Assembly (NCBI GenBank): GCA_937925715.1 | Contig: CALAMG010000003.1 | Coordinates: 11,500-75,499 of the forward strand | Direction: 5' to 3' | Source of the DNA: an uncultured Collinsella sp. | GTDB taxonomy: Bacteria > Actinomycetota > Coriobacteriia > Coriobacteriales > Coriobacteriaceae | Length of the DNA: 64,000 nucleotides | Shown here: positions 1-8,709 of the stretch, piece by piece | Layout of the letters: every line of letters begins with the position of its first letter | How positions within the stretch are numbered: position 1 is the stretch's first letter | Notes under the pieces: generated by a model | Database searches by the model: none | Told to the model about the DNA's origin: nothing | The model's input: only the letters and a program-made list of their open reading frames with translations | Program-made: the position numbers and the translations under genes

Positions 1-2
1 TC

Positions 3-131
3 ATCACGCTCGAAAAGCTCGTGCGCTGCCTGGAGACGGACGAGGGCGAGGTGCAGATCGGCGTCTCGGACGAGGCGGCAGACCAGGCCAAGCTCACGCT
101 CGACCGTATGCTCGAGTACGCAGCGCGCTAG
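3..131 (+). CDS. nadA: Quinolinate synthase, C-terminal fragment
   Basis: Only the last 42 codons are inside the window; the gene starts upstream. The visible tail (ITLEKLVRCLE, then an acidic stretch and LTLDRMLEYAAR) resembles the C-terminal helix of NadA, the [4Fe-4S] enzyme that condenses iminoaspartate with dihydroxyacetone phosphate to quinolinate. None of the cluster cysteines is visible, so the call rests mainly on the tail and on position immediately before nadB and nadC in the same direction. Confidence 0.75.
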   Translation: MTLEKLVRCLETDEGEVQIGVSDEAADQAKLTLDRMLEYAAR

Positions 132-187
132 AACAATGTTGCATGAGGGACGGTCCCTTATGTCACATTACAAGGGAGAGGATTCCT

Positions 188-1564
188 GTGGAAACCAAGC
201 AATACCCCGATATGGAGTGCGACGTCGTTATTGCCGGCTGCGGCGTGGCGGGTCTGTACGCGGCCCTCAATCTGCCGACGAGCACGCGCGTGATCATGCT
301 CTCCAAGGGCGCGGTCGATGAGTGCGATTCGATGCTCGCGCAGGGCGGCATCTGCGTGCTGCCCGAAGGCTCGGACTACGATGCCTTCTTTGAGGACACC
401 ATGCACGCCGGCCACTACGAGAACCGCCGCGAGAGCGTCGACATCATGATTCGCTCGAGTCGCTCGGTCATCAACGACCTGCTAGCGATGGGCGTGGATT
501 TTGAGCGCAAGGCCGACGGCAGCCTCAATTTTACCCGCGAGGGCGCGCACAGCCGTCCGCGCATTGCCTTCCATGCCGACATTACGGGCAAGGAGATCAC
601 GACCAAGCTGCTCCAGGCCGTTCGCAAGCTGGACAACGTGCAGATTTTGGAGCACGTGGCCATGACCGACATCCTGACCGCCGAGCGCGATGGCGCCACG
701 GTGTGCACCGGCGTCGTCGCCGTAGCCGTGGACGAGGACAACTCGGTTCGCCCCGCCGACGAGCTGGCAAATGCCGCTGAGGGCGTGCATGCCGGTAAGC
801 CGTTTAAGATCCATGCCCGCCACACGCTGTGGGCGACGGGTGGCATTGGCGGCGTGTACGACCACTCGACCAACTACCCGCAGCTCACGGGCGACGCCTG
901 CTACATCGCTCAGGAGCATGGCATTAAGATGGAGCACCTGGACTACGTGCAGATCCATCCCACGGGCCTGTTCTCGCCGCAGCCGGGCCGCACCTTCCTG
1001 ATCAGCGAGAGCTGCCGCGGCGAGGGCGCGATTTTGCTCAACGCCGCCGGCGAGCGCTTTACCGACGAGCTCCAGCCGCGCGATGTGGTCGCCGCCGCCA
1101 TCCGCGAGCAGATGAAGCAGGACGGCACCGAGCACGAGTGGCTGAGCTTTGCCCCCGTCGAGCGCGACGTGGTGACCGGGCATTTTGCCAACATTCGCGC
1201 GCGCTGCCTTGAGGACGGTCGCGACATCCTGGACGAGCCCATTCCCGTTACGCCCACGCAGCACTACTTTATGGGCGGCGTGTGGGTAGACAGGGACGGC
1301 CGCACCTCGATGCCCGAGCTCTACGCCGCGGGCGAGACGGCTTGCAACGGCGTGCACGGCAAGAACCGCCTTGCATCAAACAGCCTGCTCGAGGCGTTGG
1401 TCTGGGGTCGTCGCGCCGCGTGGTACATGCGCACCGGCGAGTCGCTGGCCGTGGAGCAGGCGGGCGATCCCGCGCTCGATGGCCGTCATCGCGCCCTGAG
1501 CGTCGACACCCTGGCAATCGATGAATTGGCCCGTGCCGCCGGCACGCAGGCCGTGGAGGAGTAG
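188..1564 (+). CDS. nadB: L-aspartate oxidase
   Basis: Flavoenzyme that oxidises L-aspartate to iminoaspartate, the substrate of NadA, in de novo NAD synthesis. The N-terminus carries the FAD dinucleotide fold (VVIAGCGVAGLYAALNL). Family motifs follow in order: GGIGGVYDHSTNYP, the active-site region HLDYVQIHPTGL, ESCRGEGAILLN, and the C-terminal FAD-binding GETACNGVHGKNRLASN. I chose the GTG at 188 because a GGGAGAGG Shine-Dalgarno lies just upstream; an in-frame ATG at 143 would add 15 residues from a short palindrome (146-158, AGGGAC/GTCCCT) and has no good ribosome site. The 458-residue product is slightly shorter than E. coli NadB. nadC follows after 3 bases. Confidence 0.93.
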   Translation: METKQYPDMECDVVIAGCGVAGLYAALNLPTSTRVIMLSKGAVDECDSMLAQGGICVLPEGSDYDAFFEDTMHAGHYENRRESVDIMIRSSRSVINDLLAMGVDFERKADGSLNFTREGAHSRPRIAFHADITGKEITTKLLQAVRKLDNVQILEHVAMTDILTAERDGATVCTGVVAVAVDEDNSVRPADELANAAEGVHAGKPFKIHARHTLWATGGIGGVYDHSTNYPQLTGDACYIAQEHGIKMEHLDYVQIHPTGLFSPQPGRTFLISESCRGEGAILLNAAGERFTDELQPRDVVAAAIREQMKQDGTEHEWLSFAPVERDVVTGHFANIRARCLEDGRDILDEPIPVTPTQHYFMGGVWVDRDGRTSMPELYAAGETACNGVHGKNRLASNSLLEALVWGRRAAWYMRTGESLAVEQAGDPALDGRHRALSVDTLAIDELARAAGTQAVEE

Positions 1565-1567
1565 ACC

Positions 1568-2428
1568 ATGAATCCCATTACCATGAAGCTCGTCGTCGAT
1601 GATCTGATTCTGCAGGCTCTGCGCGAGGACATTACGTTTGAGGACGTGAGCACGGCGAGCGTGTGCCCCACGGCGCGTCCCGCCACGGTGGAGCTTATCG
1701 CCAAGGCCGACGGCATTATCGCCGGCCTGGACGTATTCGCCCGCACCTTTGAGCTGCTGGATCCGCAGAGCTCCGTGTTGTTCGATGTCTCGGATGGCGA
1801 CGAGGTGCATGCCGGCGATCACGTGGGCCAGGTGCGCGGCGACGCGCGCGTGTTGCTTTCGGGCGAGCGCGTGGCGCTCAACTACCTGCAGCGCATGAGC
1901 GGCATCGCTACCTACACGCACAGCATGGCCGCGGCGCTCGAGGGCACTAAGACCGTGCTCGTCGACACGCGCAAGACCACGCCGGGCATGCGCGTGTTTG
2001 AGAAGGCGGCGGTCGAGATCGGCGGCGGCAGCAACCACCGCTACAACCTGTCGACGGCCGTCATGCTCAAGGACAACCACATCGATGCCGCCGGTGGCGT
2101 GACGCGTGCGATCGAGATGGCGCGCGCCCATGCATCGTTTACCACGACGGTCGAGATCGAGTGCGAGAATCTGGACATGGTGCGCGAGGCCGTGGAGGCC
2201 GGTGCCGATATCATCATGTTCGACAACATGACCCACGACGATATGGCTGCCGCGATTGAGCTTATCGCCGGCCGTGCCAAGACCGAGTGCTCGGGCAACG
2301 TGGACGCCAGCAATATCCGCGCGCTCGCCGACCTGGGCGTTGACTTTATTAGCTCGGGGGCGTTAACGCACTCCGCGCCGATCCTCGACCTCTCGCTTAA
2401 GCACCTGCGTCTGCTGGACGGTAAATAA
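1568..2428 (+). CDS. nadC: Nicotinate-nucleotide diphosphorylase (carboxylating)
   Basis: Quinolinate phosphoribosyltransferase: converts quinolinate and PRPP to nicotinate mononucleotide, CO2 and PPi. The 286-residue length is normal for the family. Visible motifs include LSGERVALNYLQRMSGIAT, the PRPP/quinolinate region DTRKTTPGMRVFEKAAV, GGGSNHRYNL, LKDNHI, and the barrel-end SGNVDASNIRALADLGVDFIS. A GGAGGAG site overlaps the end of nadB and fits the ATG at 1568 (another ATG lies 15 bases later). The stop codon overlaps the next start by one base, so nadB, nadC and the regulator are probably one transcript. Confidence 0.95.
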   Translation: MNPITMKLVVDDLILQALREDITFEDVSTASVCPTARPATVELIAKADGIIAGLDVFARTFELLDPQSSVLFDVSDGDEVHAGDHVGQVRGDARVLLSGERVALNYLQRMSGIATYTHSMAAALEGTKTVLVDTRKTTPGMRVFEKAAVEIGGGSNHRYNLSTAVMLKDNHIDAAGGVTRAIEMARAHASFTTTVEIECENLDMVREAVEAGADIIMFDNMTHDDMAAAIELIAGRAKTECSGNVDASNIRALADLGVDFISSGALTHSAPILDLSLKHLRLLDGK

Positions 2429-2973
2429 TGGACGCCCGCGAGCGTCGCCGTGCCATCATGGCCGTGCTCGAGGGGGCCAAGGGGCCCGTATCGGGCAGCG
2501 CGCTTGCCCGCGAGGTGGGTGTGAGCCGCCAGATCGTGGTGCAGGACATCGCCCTGCTGCGCGCCGATGGGCACGATATCGTGGCGACCAACCGCGGCTA
2601 CGTGCTGCAGGAGGCGCCCAGCAGCCCCGCCGTGCCTACGCGCTTGGTCAAGGTTCGCCACAGCGTGGAGCAGGCAGGCGATGAGCTCACGAGTATCGTC
2701 GACGCGGGTGGCGCCGTGCTCAACGTGATCGTCAACCATCGTGTGTACGGTAAGATTACGGCCGACCTGGACATCCGCAACCGCCGCGATGTCGAGCGCT
2801 ATCTGCGCGATATCGAGAGCGGCAAGAGCTTTCCGCTACTAACGGTGACGAGCGGCTATCACTTCCATCGTATTGCGGCGGAGGACGAACAGACCCTCGA
2901 CGAGATCGAGGCCATGCTCAAGGAAAAAGGCTATCTGGCAGACCTGATGCCCTACGAGGACGATCTGTCGTAG
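2428..2973 (+). CDS. niaR: NiaR-type NAD biosynthesis repressor (HTH_11 + 3H domain)
   Basis: Predicted niacin-responsive transcription repressor. Residues 1-60 form a DeoR/BirA-like winged helix (SGSALAREVGVSRQIVVQDI). The remainder is a 3H domain with its characteristic histidines visible in RHSVEQ, NHRVYG and YHFHRI, known in the family to bind metal and nicotinate. It is translationally coupled to nadC by a one-base overlap, so it probably autoregulates the nadABC operon; the operator would lie upstream of nadA, outside this window. Length (181 aa) is normal for NiaR. Confidence 0.9.
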   Translation: MDARERRRAIMAVLEGAKGPVSGSALAREVGVSRQIVVQDIALLRADGHDIVATNRGYVLQEAPSSPAVPTRLVKVRHSVEQAGDELTSIVDAGGAVLNVIVNHRVYGKITADLDIRNRRDVERYLRDIESGKSFPLLTVTSGYHFHRIAAEDEQTLDEIEAMLKEKGYLADLMPYEDDLS

Positions 2974-2990
2974 CCGACGCTGCATCTATA

Positions 2991-3057
2991 AGTTGCGGTG
3001 AAATAGTTCCTAAAATCGGCATCCAAGCCATGAAACAGGAACTATTCCACCGCAACT
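2991..3057. repeat. Palindromic intergenic repeat, family AGTTGCGGTGAAATAG, copy 1
   Basis: A 20-bp arm at 2991-3010 (AGTTGCGGTGAAATAGTTCC) pairs with 3038-3057 with a single mismatch around a 27-base loop. The same outer 16 bases form the arms of an independent hairpin at 17368-17433, whose inner stem differs. It lies between the convergent niaR and ferredoxin genes; it may end transcription, but has no U-tract. Confidence 0.8.
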
Positions 3058-3095
3058 GCCAAGGGTCCCGCTCCAAATTAGCTGCCCACACATGC

Positions 3096-3133
3096 AAAAG
3101 GAGGCCTCCGCGGCGATGCGGAAGCCTCCTTTT
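3096..3133. terminator. Bidirectional intrinsic terminator
   Basis: A 12-bp stem (3099-3110 with 3119-3130, one mismatch) is flanked by A4 on the left and T5 on the right, so it can terminate the minus-strand ferredoxin gene and read-through from the nad operon. Confidence 0.85.
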
Positions 3134-3172
3134 TGTGCACGGTGTACTTTTGAGTGTGCAGTGGGGGAGTTG

Positions 3173-3358
3173 TTACTCCTCGACGATCTCGGTGATCGCG
3201 CCAGCGGGGCAAGCGTCCTGGCAAGCGCCACAGGCGACGCAGGAGTCCTCGTCAGCAACGGTAGCGACGTCCTGGAGCTCCAGAACGCCAGCGGGGCAGG
3301 AGTCGACGCAAACGCCACAAGCGATGCACTCGTCGGCATCAATTACGGGATGAGCCAT
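3173..3358 (-). CDS. 2[4Fe-4S] ferredoxin
   Basis: A 61-residue bacterial ferredoxin with two perfect cluster motifs, CIACGVCVDSCPAG and CVACGACQDACPAG, spaced as in clostridial-type ferredoxins. It carries low-potential electrons, plausibly for the pyruvate:ferredoxin oxidoreductase at 56867 or other anaerobic enzymes. I chose the ATG at 3358 because GAGAGGAAA precedes it by six bases; an in-frame extension to 3424 would add an unconserved basic leader. It is monocistronic, with a terminator immediately downstream. Confidence 0.95.
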   Translation of the reverse strand: MAHPVIDADECIACGVCVDSCPAGVLELQDVATVADEDSCVACGACQDACPAGAITEIVEE

Positions 3359-3582
3359 GGTAGTTTCCTCTCTGTTGACCGACGCTACAGGCGATGCGCG
3401 CCGGTTTGATTCGGGCAAAAACATACCACGGGAGCGACCGTTTGCAATACCCTCTGACCGGCATCTTCATACCGTTCGCCGAGTATGCCAAGGTTTACTA
3501 AAAAACGCGCAGGTGGGGCCGTTGAGCTGCGCAAATGTTAGCTAAAGGTGACTTGAAATATAGGGCGATTGAGCGCGCCTGC

Positions 3583-3752
3583 GGAAAGGGCAACCCAGAA
3601 TTGGCGTCCAAAACGGGTCGCGCTTTCCGGTCGAGCCCTCTGGCGGAAACTGCGACCCAGAATCCACACTCAGACTGGGATCTATTTTCCCGAGGGCCTT
3701 GGTTGCGGAAACTGCAGCCCGGAATTCACGCTCAAACCGGGATTTGCTTTCC
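3583..3752. repeat. Triplet of 46-bp hairpin units (locus A)
   Basis: Three units at 3583-3628, 3645-3690 and 3707-3752 start exactly 62 bp apart. Each begins GGAAA, ends TTTCC and has arms of about 14 bp resembling GGAAACTGCGTCCC, with an 18-base partly conserved interior resembling AGAATTGGCGCTCAAAAC. The same three-unit architecture recurs at 29722-29890 and 40441-40610. It occupies much of the 657-bp gap between the ferredoxin and dnaK. Confidence 0.85.
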
Positions 3753-3879
3753 GCAGGGCCATCCCGAGGGGTTCCAGACCCAAACCACAGCCATCTCTAC
3801 ATAGAACTCGATAGATTTGCCCAGAACTCAAACAGGGCGTCTACCTGCGCATTTAAGAACCTAAACTCTCAGAGATAAG

Positions 3880-3912
3880 AAATCTTATATGAATTGACTT
3901 AGATTTTGTATA
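3880..3912 (+). promoter_or_regulatory. Shared heat-shock upstream element (dnaK copy)
   Basis: AAATCTTATAT, five variable bases, GACTTAGATTT, then GTATA. The two 11-base blocks are identical, with the same 5-base gap, at 14266-14292 upstream of clpB. The ends form an imperfect inverted repeat (AAATCTTA/TTAGATTT). The canonical HAIR sequence (CTTGAG-N-CTCAAG type) of actinobacterial HspR is not seen here, so this is a candidate operator for the HspR at 7900 or a shared promoter element. Confidence 0.6.
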
Positions 3913-4015
3913 TTCCGGCCCATAAGGGGATACACTACATCCTGAAAGACAAGCCGAAGCGCTGCGCGGCAGATCGTCGAGGCGGCGCGAACGCAAAAGA
4001 GAGAGGGAATTTCTA

Positions 4016-5908
<1,893 letters not shown>

Positions 5909-5910
5909 TC

Positions 5911-6753
5911 ATGTCCGCCCGTAAAGCTCGCACGGAGGCGGCTGCCGCTGGCGCCGCCCCCGTTGACTCTGAGGAGAAGGACGTGAAGATTCCCGTAGAG
6001 GCCGTTGACGATACCGAGGCCAACGAGGCCGAGGCCGCCGAGGCTGCCGAGAACCAGGTAGAGGATTCCAACAAGGAGGCGACGATGACCGAGGACGAGA
6101 TGGTGGAAGCCGCTATCCGCGCCGGTGAGGAAGCCGCCGACAACGACTTTAAGCTCAAGTTCGAGCAGGCTCAGAAGGAGCTTGCCGACGTGCGCAATGA
6201 GCTCGATGCTGCGGCAGAGGCTCAGAAGGCCGCCGAGGACAAGGCAAAGGACGCCACCGAGCGCACCGCCCGTCTGCAGGCCGACTGGGAGAACTTCCGT
6301 CGCCGCACCGCCACCGAGCGCATCGCCGAGCGTGAGCGTGCGACCGAGAAGCTCGTCACCGCGCTGTTGCCGGTGATCGACGATATCGAGCGCGCGATCG
6401 ATCACGCTCGCGGCCAGGAACTTTCCGACGACTTTAAGCAGTTCGTCGATGGCGTCGATGCGGTGCATGCCAAGCTGCTCGACGTGTTTGCGCACGAGGG
6501 CGTTGAGCCCATCGACCCCAAGGGCGAGGCGTTCGATCCGCTCGAGCACCAGGCTGTGGGCCGCGTCGAGGACGCATCGCAGTACGACGAGACCGTCAAC
6601 GATGTGTACCAGAAGGGCTACCGCATGGCGGATCGCATCCTGCGTTCCGCGATGGTGACGGTGACCTACGGTGGCGAGAAGCGCCCCGCACCGGAGCCCG
6701 AAGCGGCGCCCGAGGATGCTACGGCCGATACGGCCGAGAGCACCGAGGAGTAA
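5911..6753 (+). CDS. grpE: Nucleotide exchange factor GrpE
   Basis: Releases ADP from DnaK. The long central coiled coil (residues about 75-150) ends in the family segment RLQADWENFRRRTATERI, followed by VTALLPVIDDIERAI and the C-terminal beta domain with KGEAFDPLEHQAV and VYQKGYRMADRILRSAMV. It begins two bases after dnaK. The 280-residue form has an acidic, Ala/Glu-rich extension of about 58 residues; an in-frame ATG at 6085 with a much stronger AAGGAGG site would give a 222-residue protein of more usual size, so both starts are possible. A terminator follows directly. Confidence 0.95.
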   Translation: MSARKARTEAAAAGAAPVDSEEKDVKIPVEAVDDTEANEAEAAEAAENQVEDSNKEATMTEDEMVEAAIRAGEEAADNDFKLKFEQAQKELADVRNELDAAAEAQKAAEDKAKDATERTARLQADWENFRRRTATERIAERERATEKLVTALLPVIDDIERAIDHARGQELSDDFKQFVDGVDAVHAKLLDVFAHEGVEPIDPKGEAFDPLEHQAVGRVEDASQYDETVNDVYQKGYRMADRILRSAMVTVTYGGEKRPAPEPEAAPEDATADTAESTEE

Positions 6754-6760
6754 TTGAGAA

Positions 6761-6790
6761 GGGCCCCGGGGCAACACCCGGGGCCCTTTC
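6761..6790 (+). terminator. Terminator after grpE
   Basis: Perfect 10-bp GC stem (GGGCCCCGGG at 6761-6770 with 6777-6786) followed by a short T-run. It separates dnaK-grpE from dnaJ, so dnaJ and hspR may be expressed at a lower level or from their own promoter. Confidence 0.85.
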
Positions 6791-6861
6791 TGGCCTAGTG
6801 CCATATGACAGCATGAGCCGTCGTCTGCATGGGCGGCGGACGTAACAGGAGAGGAGCTACG

Positions 6862-7827
6862 ATGGCTGCAGGCAAAACCTTCTATGACATCCTGGGCGTA
6901 TCCAAGAGCGCCTCCGACAAAGAGATCAAGAGCGCGTTTCGCAAGCTCGCGCAAAAATATCACCCCGATGCCGGCGGCGACGAGGCCAAGTTCAAGGAGA
7001 TCAGCGAGGCCTATGAGACGCTTTCGGACGAAAAGAAGCGCAAAGAGTACGACCAGATGCTCATGTTTGGCGGCATGCCGGGCGCGGGCGGCGCGTATGG
7101 CGGCGGCTACGGTGCCGGTGCGGGCGCCAGCGGCTGGGGCGATATCTTCGACAGTATCTTTAGCGGTAACGGCGCCTGGGGCAGCGATTGGGGCTCGGGC
7201 TTTGCCGGGGCTGCGGGCGCTGCCGGTGCCGGCGCGGGCCGCAGCCGTGCCCGCAAGGGCGGCGACCTGTCGCTGACCGTCGATGTGACGGCCGAGGACG
7301 CGTTTCGCGGCGTGACGCACAAGGTTACCTACCGCATCCCCTCGACGGGCGAGCAGCAGACCATTACGGTCTCGGTGCCTGCGGGCGCGGTCGACGGCGG
7401 CAAGCTGCGTTATAAACGTCGTGGCGAGTACGGCGTTGCCGGAGGCGAGCGCGGCGACCTGGTCGTGACCACGCACGTGGAAGAGCACCCTCTGTTTAAG
7501 CGCAAGGGTGCCGATGTGACCATGGAGGTACCGGTCTCGGTCTATGAGGCGGCGCTCGGCTGCACGGTGGACGTGCCCACGCCCGGCGGTGCGACGGTTC
7601 GTCTGAAGGTTCCCGCGGGTACCCAGACGGGCAAGAAGTTCCGCTTTAAGGAAATGGGGGCGCCCGACGTTAAGCACCGTGGCCGTACAGGCGCGCTGCT
7701 CGTCGAGATCAAGGTGCAGGTTCCCACGAACCTATCCGATGACGAGCGCGACGCGATGACCAAACTGCGCGAGGCCGACACGCGCGACTACCGCGAGAAA
7801 GTCAACCGTTACAAGGCGACGTACTAG
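6862..7827 (+). CDS. DnaJ-family co-chaperone without zinc finger (class B / CbpA-like)
   Basis: J-domain protein that stimulates DnaK ATPase. Residues 1-65 are a J domain with the diagnostic HPD in KYHPDAGG. A Gly/Phe-like region rich in Gly, Ala and Tyr follows (about 75-135), then two beta-barrel C-terminal domains (DLSLTVDVTAEDAFRG to the end). No CxxCxGxG repeats are present, so this is a class B protein rather than a classical DnaJ; 321 residues fits that class. I chose the ATG at 6862, preceded by GGAGAGGAG. It sits in the place dnaJ takes in actinobacterial dnaK operons, upstream of hspR. Confidence 0.9.
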   Translation: MAAGKTFYDILGVSKSASDKEIKSAFRKLAQKYHPDAGGDEAKFKEISEAYETLSDEKKRKEYDQMLMFGGMPGAGGAYGGGYGAGAGASGWGDIFDSIFSGNGAWGSDWGSGFAGAAGAAGAGAGRSRARKGGDLSLTVDVTAEDAFRGVTHKVTYRIPSTGEQQTITVSVPAGAVDGGKLRYKRRGEYGVAGGERGDLVVTTHVEEHPLFKRKGADVTMEVPVSVYEAALGCTVDVPTPGGATVRLKVPAGTQTGKKFRFKEMGAPDVKHRGRTGALLVEIKVQVPTNLSDDERDAMTKLREADTRDYREKVNRYKATY

Positions 7828-7899
7828 GGCGGTCGTGCCGCACGCCCGCGCCCGCGGGCTTATGATGGACGATAACGAGACGGAAAGGGGTCAGGTAGC

Positions 7900-8331
7900 A
7901 TGGCCGAGGACAATAGGAACAAACCGCTGTACATGATCAGCGTGGCGGCCGAGCTGACCGGCATGCATCCGCAGACTCTGCGCGTCTACGAGTCCAAGGG
8001 CCTGGTGAACCCCCAGCGCTCGGGTGGCAACACGCGTCTGTATTCGCGCGCCGATATCGAGCGCCTGGAGCTCATCAACCAACTGACCGACGAGGGCATC
8101 AACCTTGCCGGCGTGGTGCGCATCCTCGACATGAAGGAGCGTGCCGAGGAGCGCGAGCGCGAGAACGAAAAACTCCGTGCCCGCGTGCGCCAGCTCGAGG
8201 ACGAGCTGCACGAGTACAAGATGCAGAAGAAGATCACCGCCCTGGCTCCGCGCGATGGCTCGGTCAACCCCGAGCAAGTCATGCGCAAGCTGCTGGGTGC
8301 CGGAGGGGATTTGCAGGTTCCGCCGTTCTAA
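7900..8331 (+). CDS. hspR: Heat-shock repressor HspR (MerR family)
   Basis: MerR-type DNA-binding protein of 143 residues. The segment YMISVAAELTGMHPQTLRVY and the following GLVNPQRSGGNTRLYS are the HspR winged-helix signature; residues about 75-110 form a coiled coil for dimerisation. In actinobacteria HspR represses dnaK and clpB with DnaK as co-repressor. Its position after the J-protein gene is the classical arrangement. Candidate targets in this window are the shared elements at 3880 and 14266. GGAAAGGGG precedes the ATG. Confidence 0.93.
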   Translation: MAEDNRNKPLYMISVAAELTGMHPQTLRVYESKGLVNPQRSGGNTRLYSRADIERLELINQLTDEGINLAGVVRILDMKERAEERERENEKLRARVRQLEDELHEYKMQKKITALAPRDGSVNPEQVMRKLLGAGGDLQVPPF

Positions 8332-8360
8332 CGAACGGCGGACCGGTCGACGCTGCGCGC

Positions 8361-8452
8361 CGCCCAGAGCGACAATTTGTCATTCAAAAGGCAAGGCATG
8401 ACCAGAAGGTCTATGCCTTGCCTTTTTCATGCCAACTTGTTCGCTCTGGGCG
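8361..8452. terminator. Nested long hairpin with central intrinsic terminator
   Basis: The inner stem is a perfect 14-bp match (8386-8399 with 8413-8426) ending in a T5 run and works in both directions. It lies inside a second inverted repeat (CGCCCAGAGCGACAA at 8361-8375 with 8437-8452, one bulged base). It ends the dnaJ-hspR transcript. Confidence 0.8.
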
Positions 8453-8510
8453 GAGCTCGCTGTCCGTCCTCTACCTGCGGCGCTGCCTTGCTTCGGATGC
8501 GGTAGGGTGG

Positions 8511-8552
8511 TCATTGGGGACGTTCTTAGATGACTAGTCGAAAGGGACGCTC
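8511..8552. repeat. GGGGACGTTCTT intergenic repeat, degenerate copy
   Basis: TCATTGGGGACGTTCTTAGA followed by TGACTAGTCG matches the start of the repeats at 25988 and 63881 (GGGGACGTTCTTAAACGACT). The expected complementary arm is decayed to AAAGGGACGCTC. An ORF could be extended through it to 8530, which I discount as coding. Confidence 0.65.
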
Positions 8553-8709
8553 TTGCGCCAAGTCTGCCGGCTCACACTGGGCTCGTTCTTTACTTTACCG
8601 AGATAAAGTGAACGCGCAGATTCGTAACCCACTTGCAACCGTTCTATGGCACGATATTGAACGAATGTATGCTATGCGCCCAAATCTTTTGGGCAGAGTG
8701 GGAGACAGT

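Noticed and set aside
3583..3752. CRISPR array, suggested by regular 62-bp spacing
   Set aside because: The units are whole hairpins with variable arms, only three per locus, spacers are 16 bp and not unique in the CRISPR sense, and no cas gene is present.
8530..8709. N-terminal extension of the aconitase-family protein
   Set aside because: It runs through an intergenic repeat and a likely promoter and has no ribosome site; ATG 8710 fits the family start.
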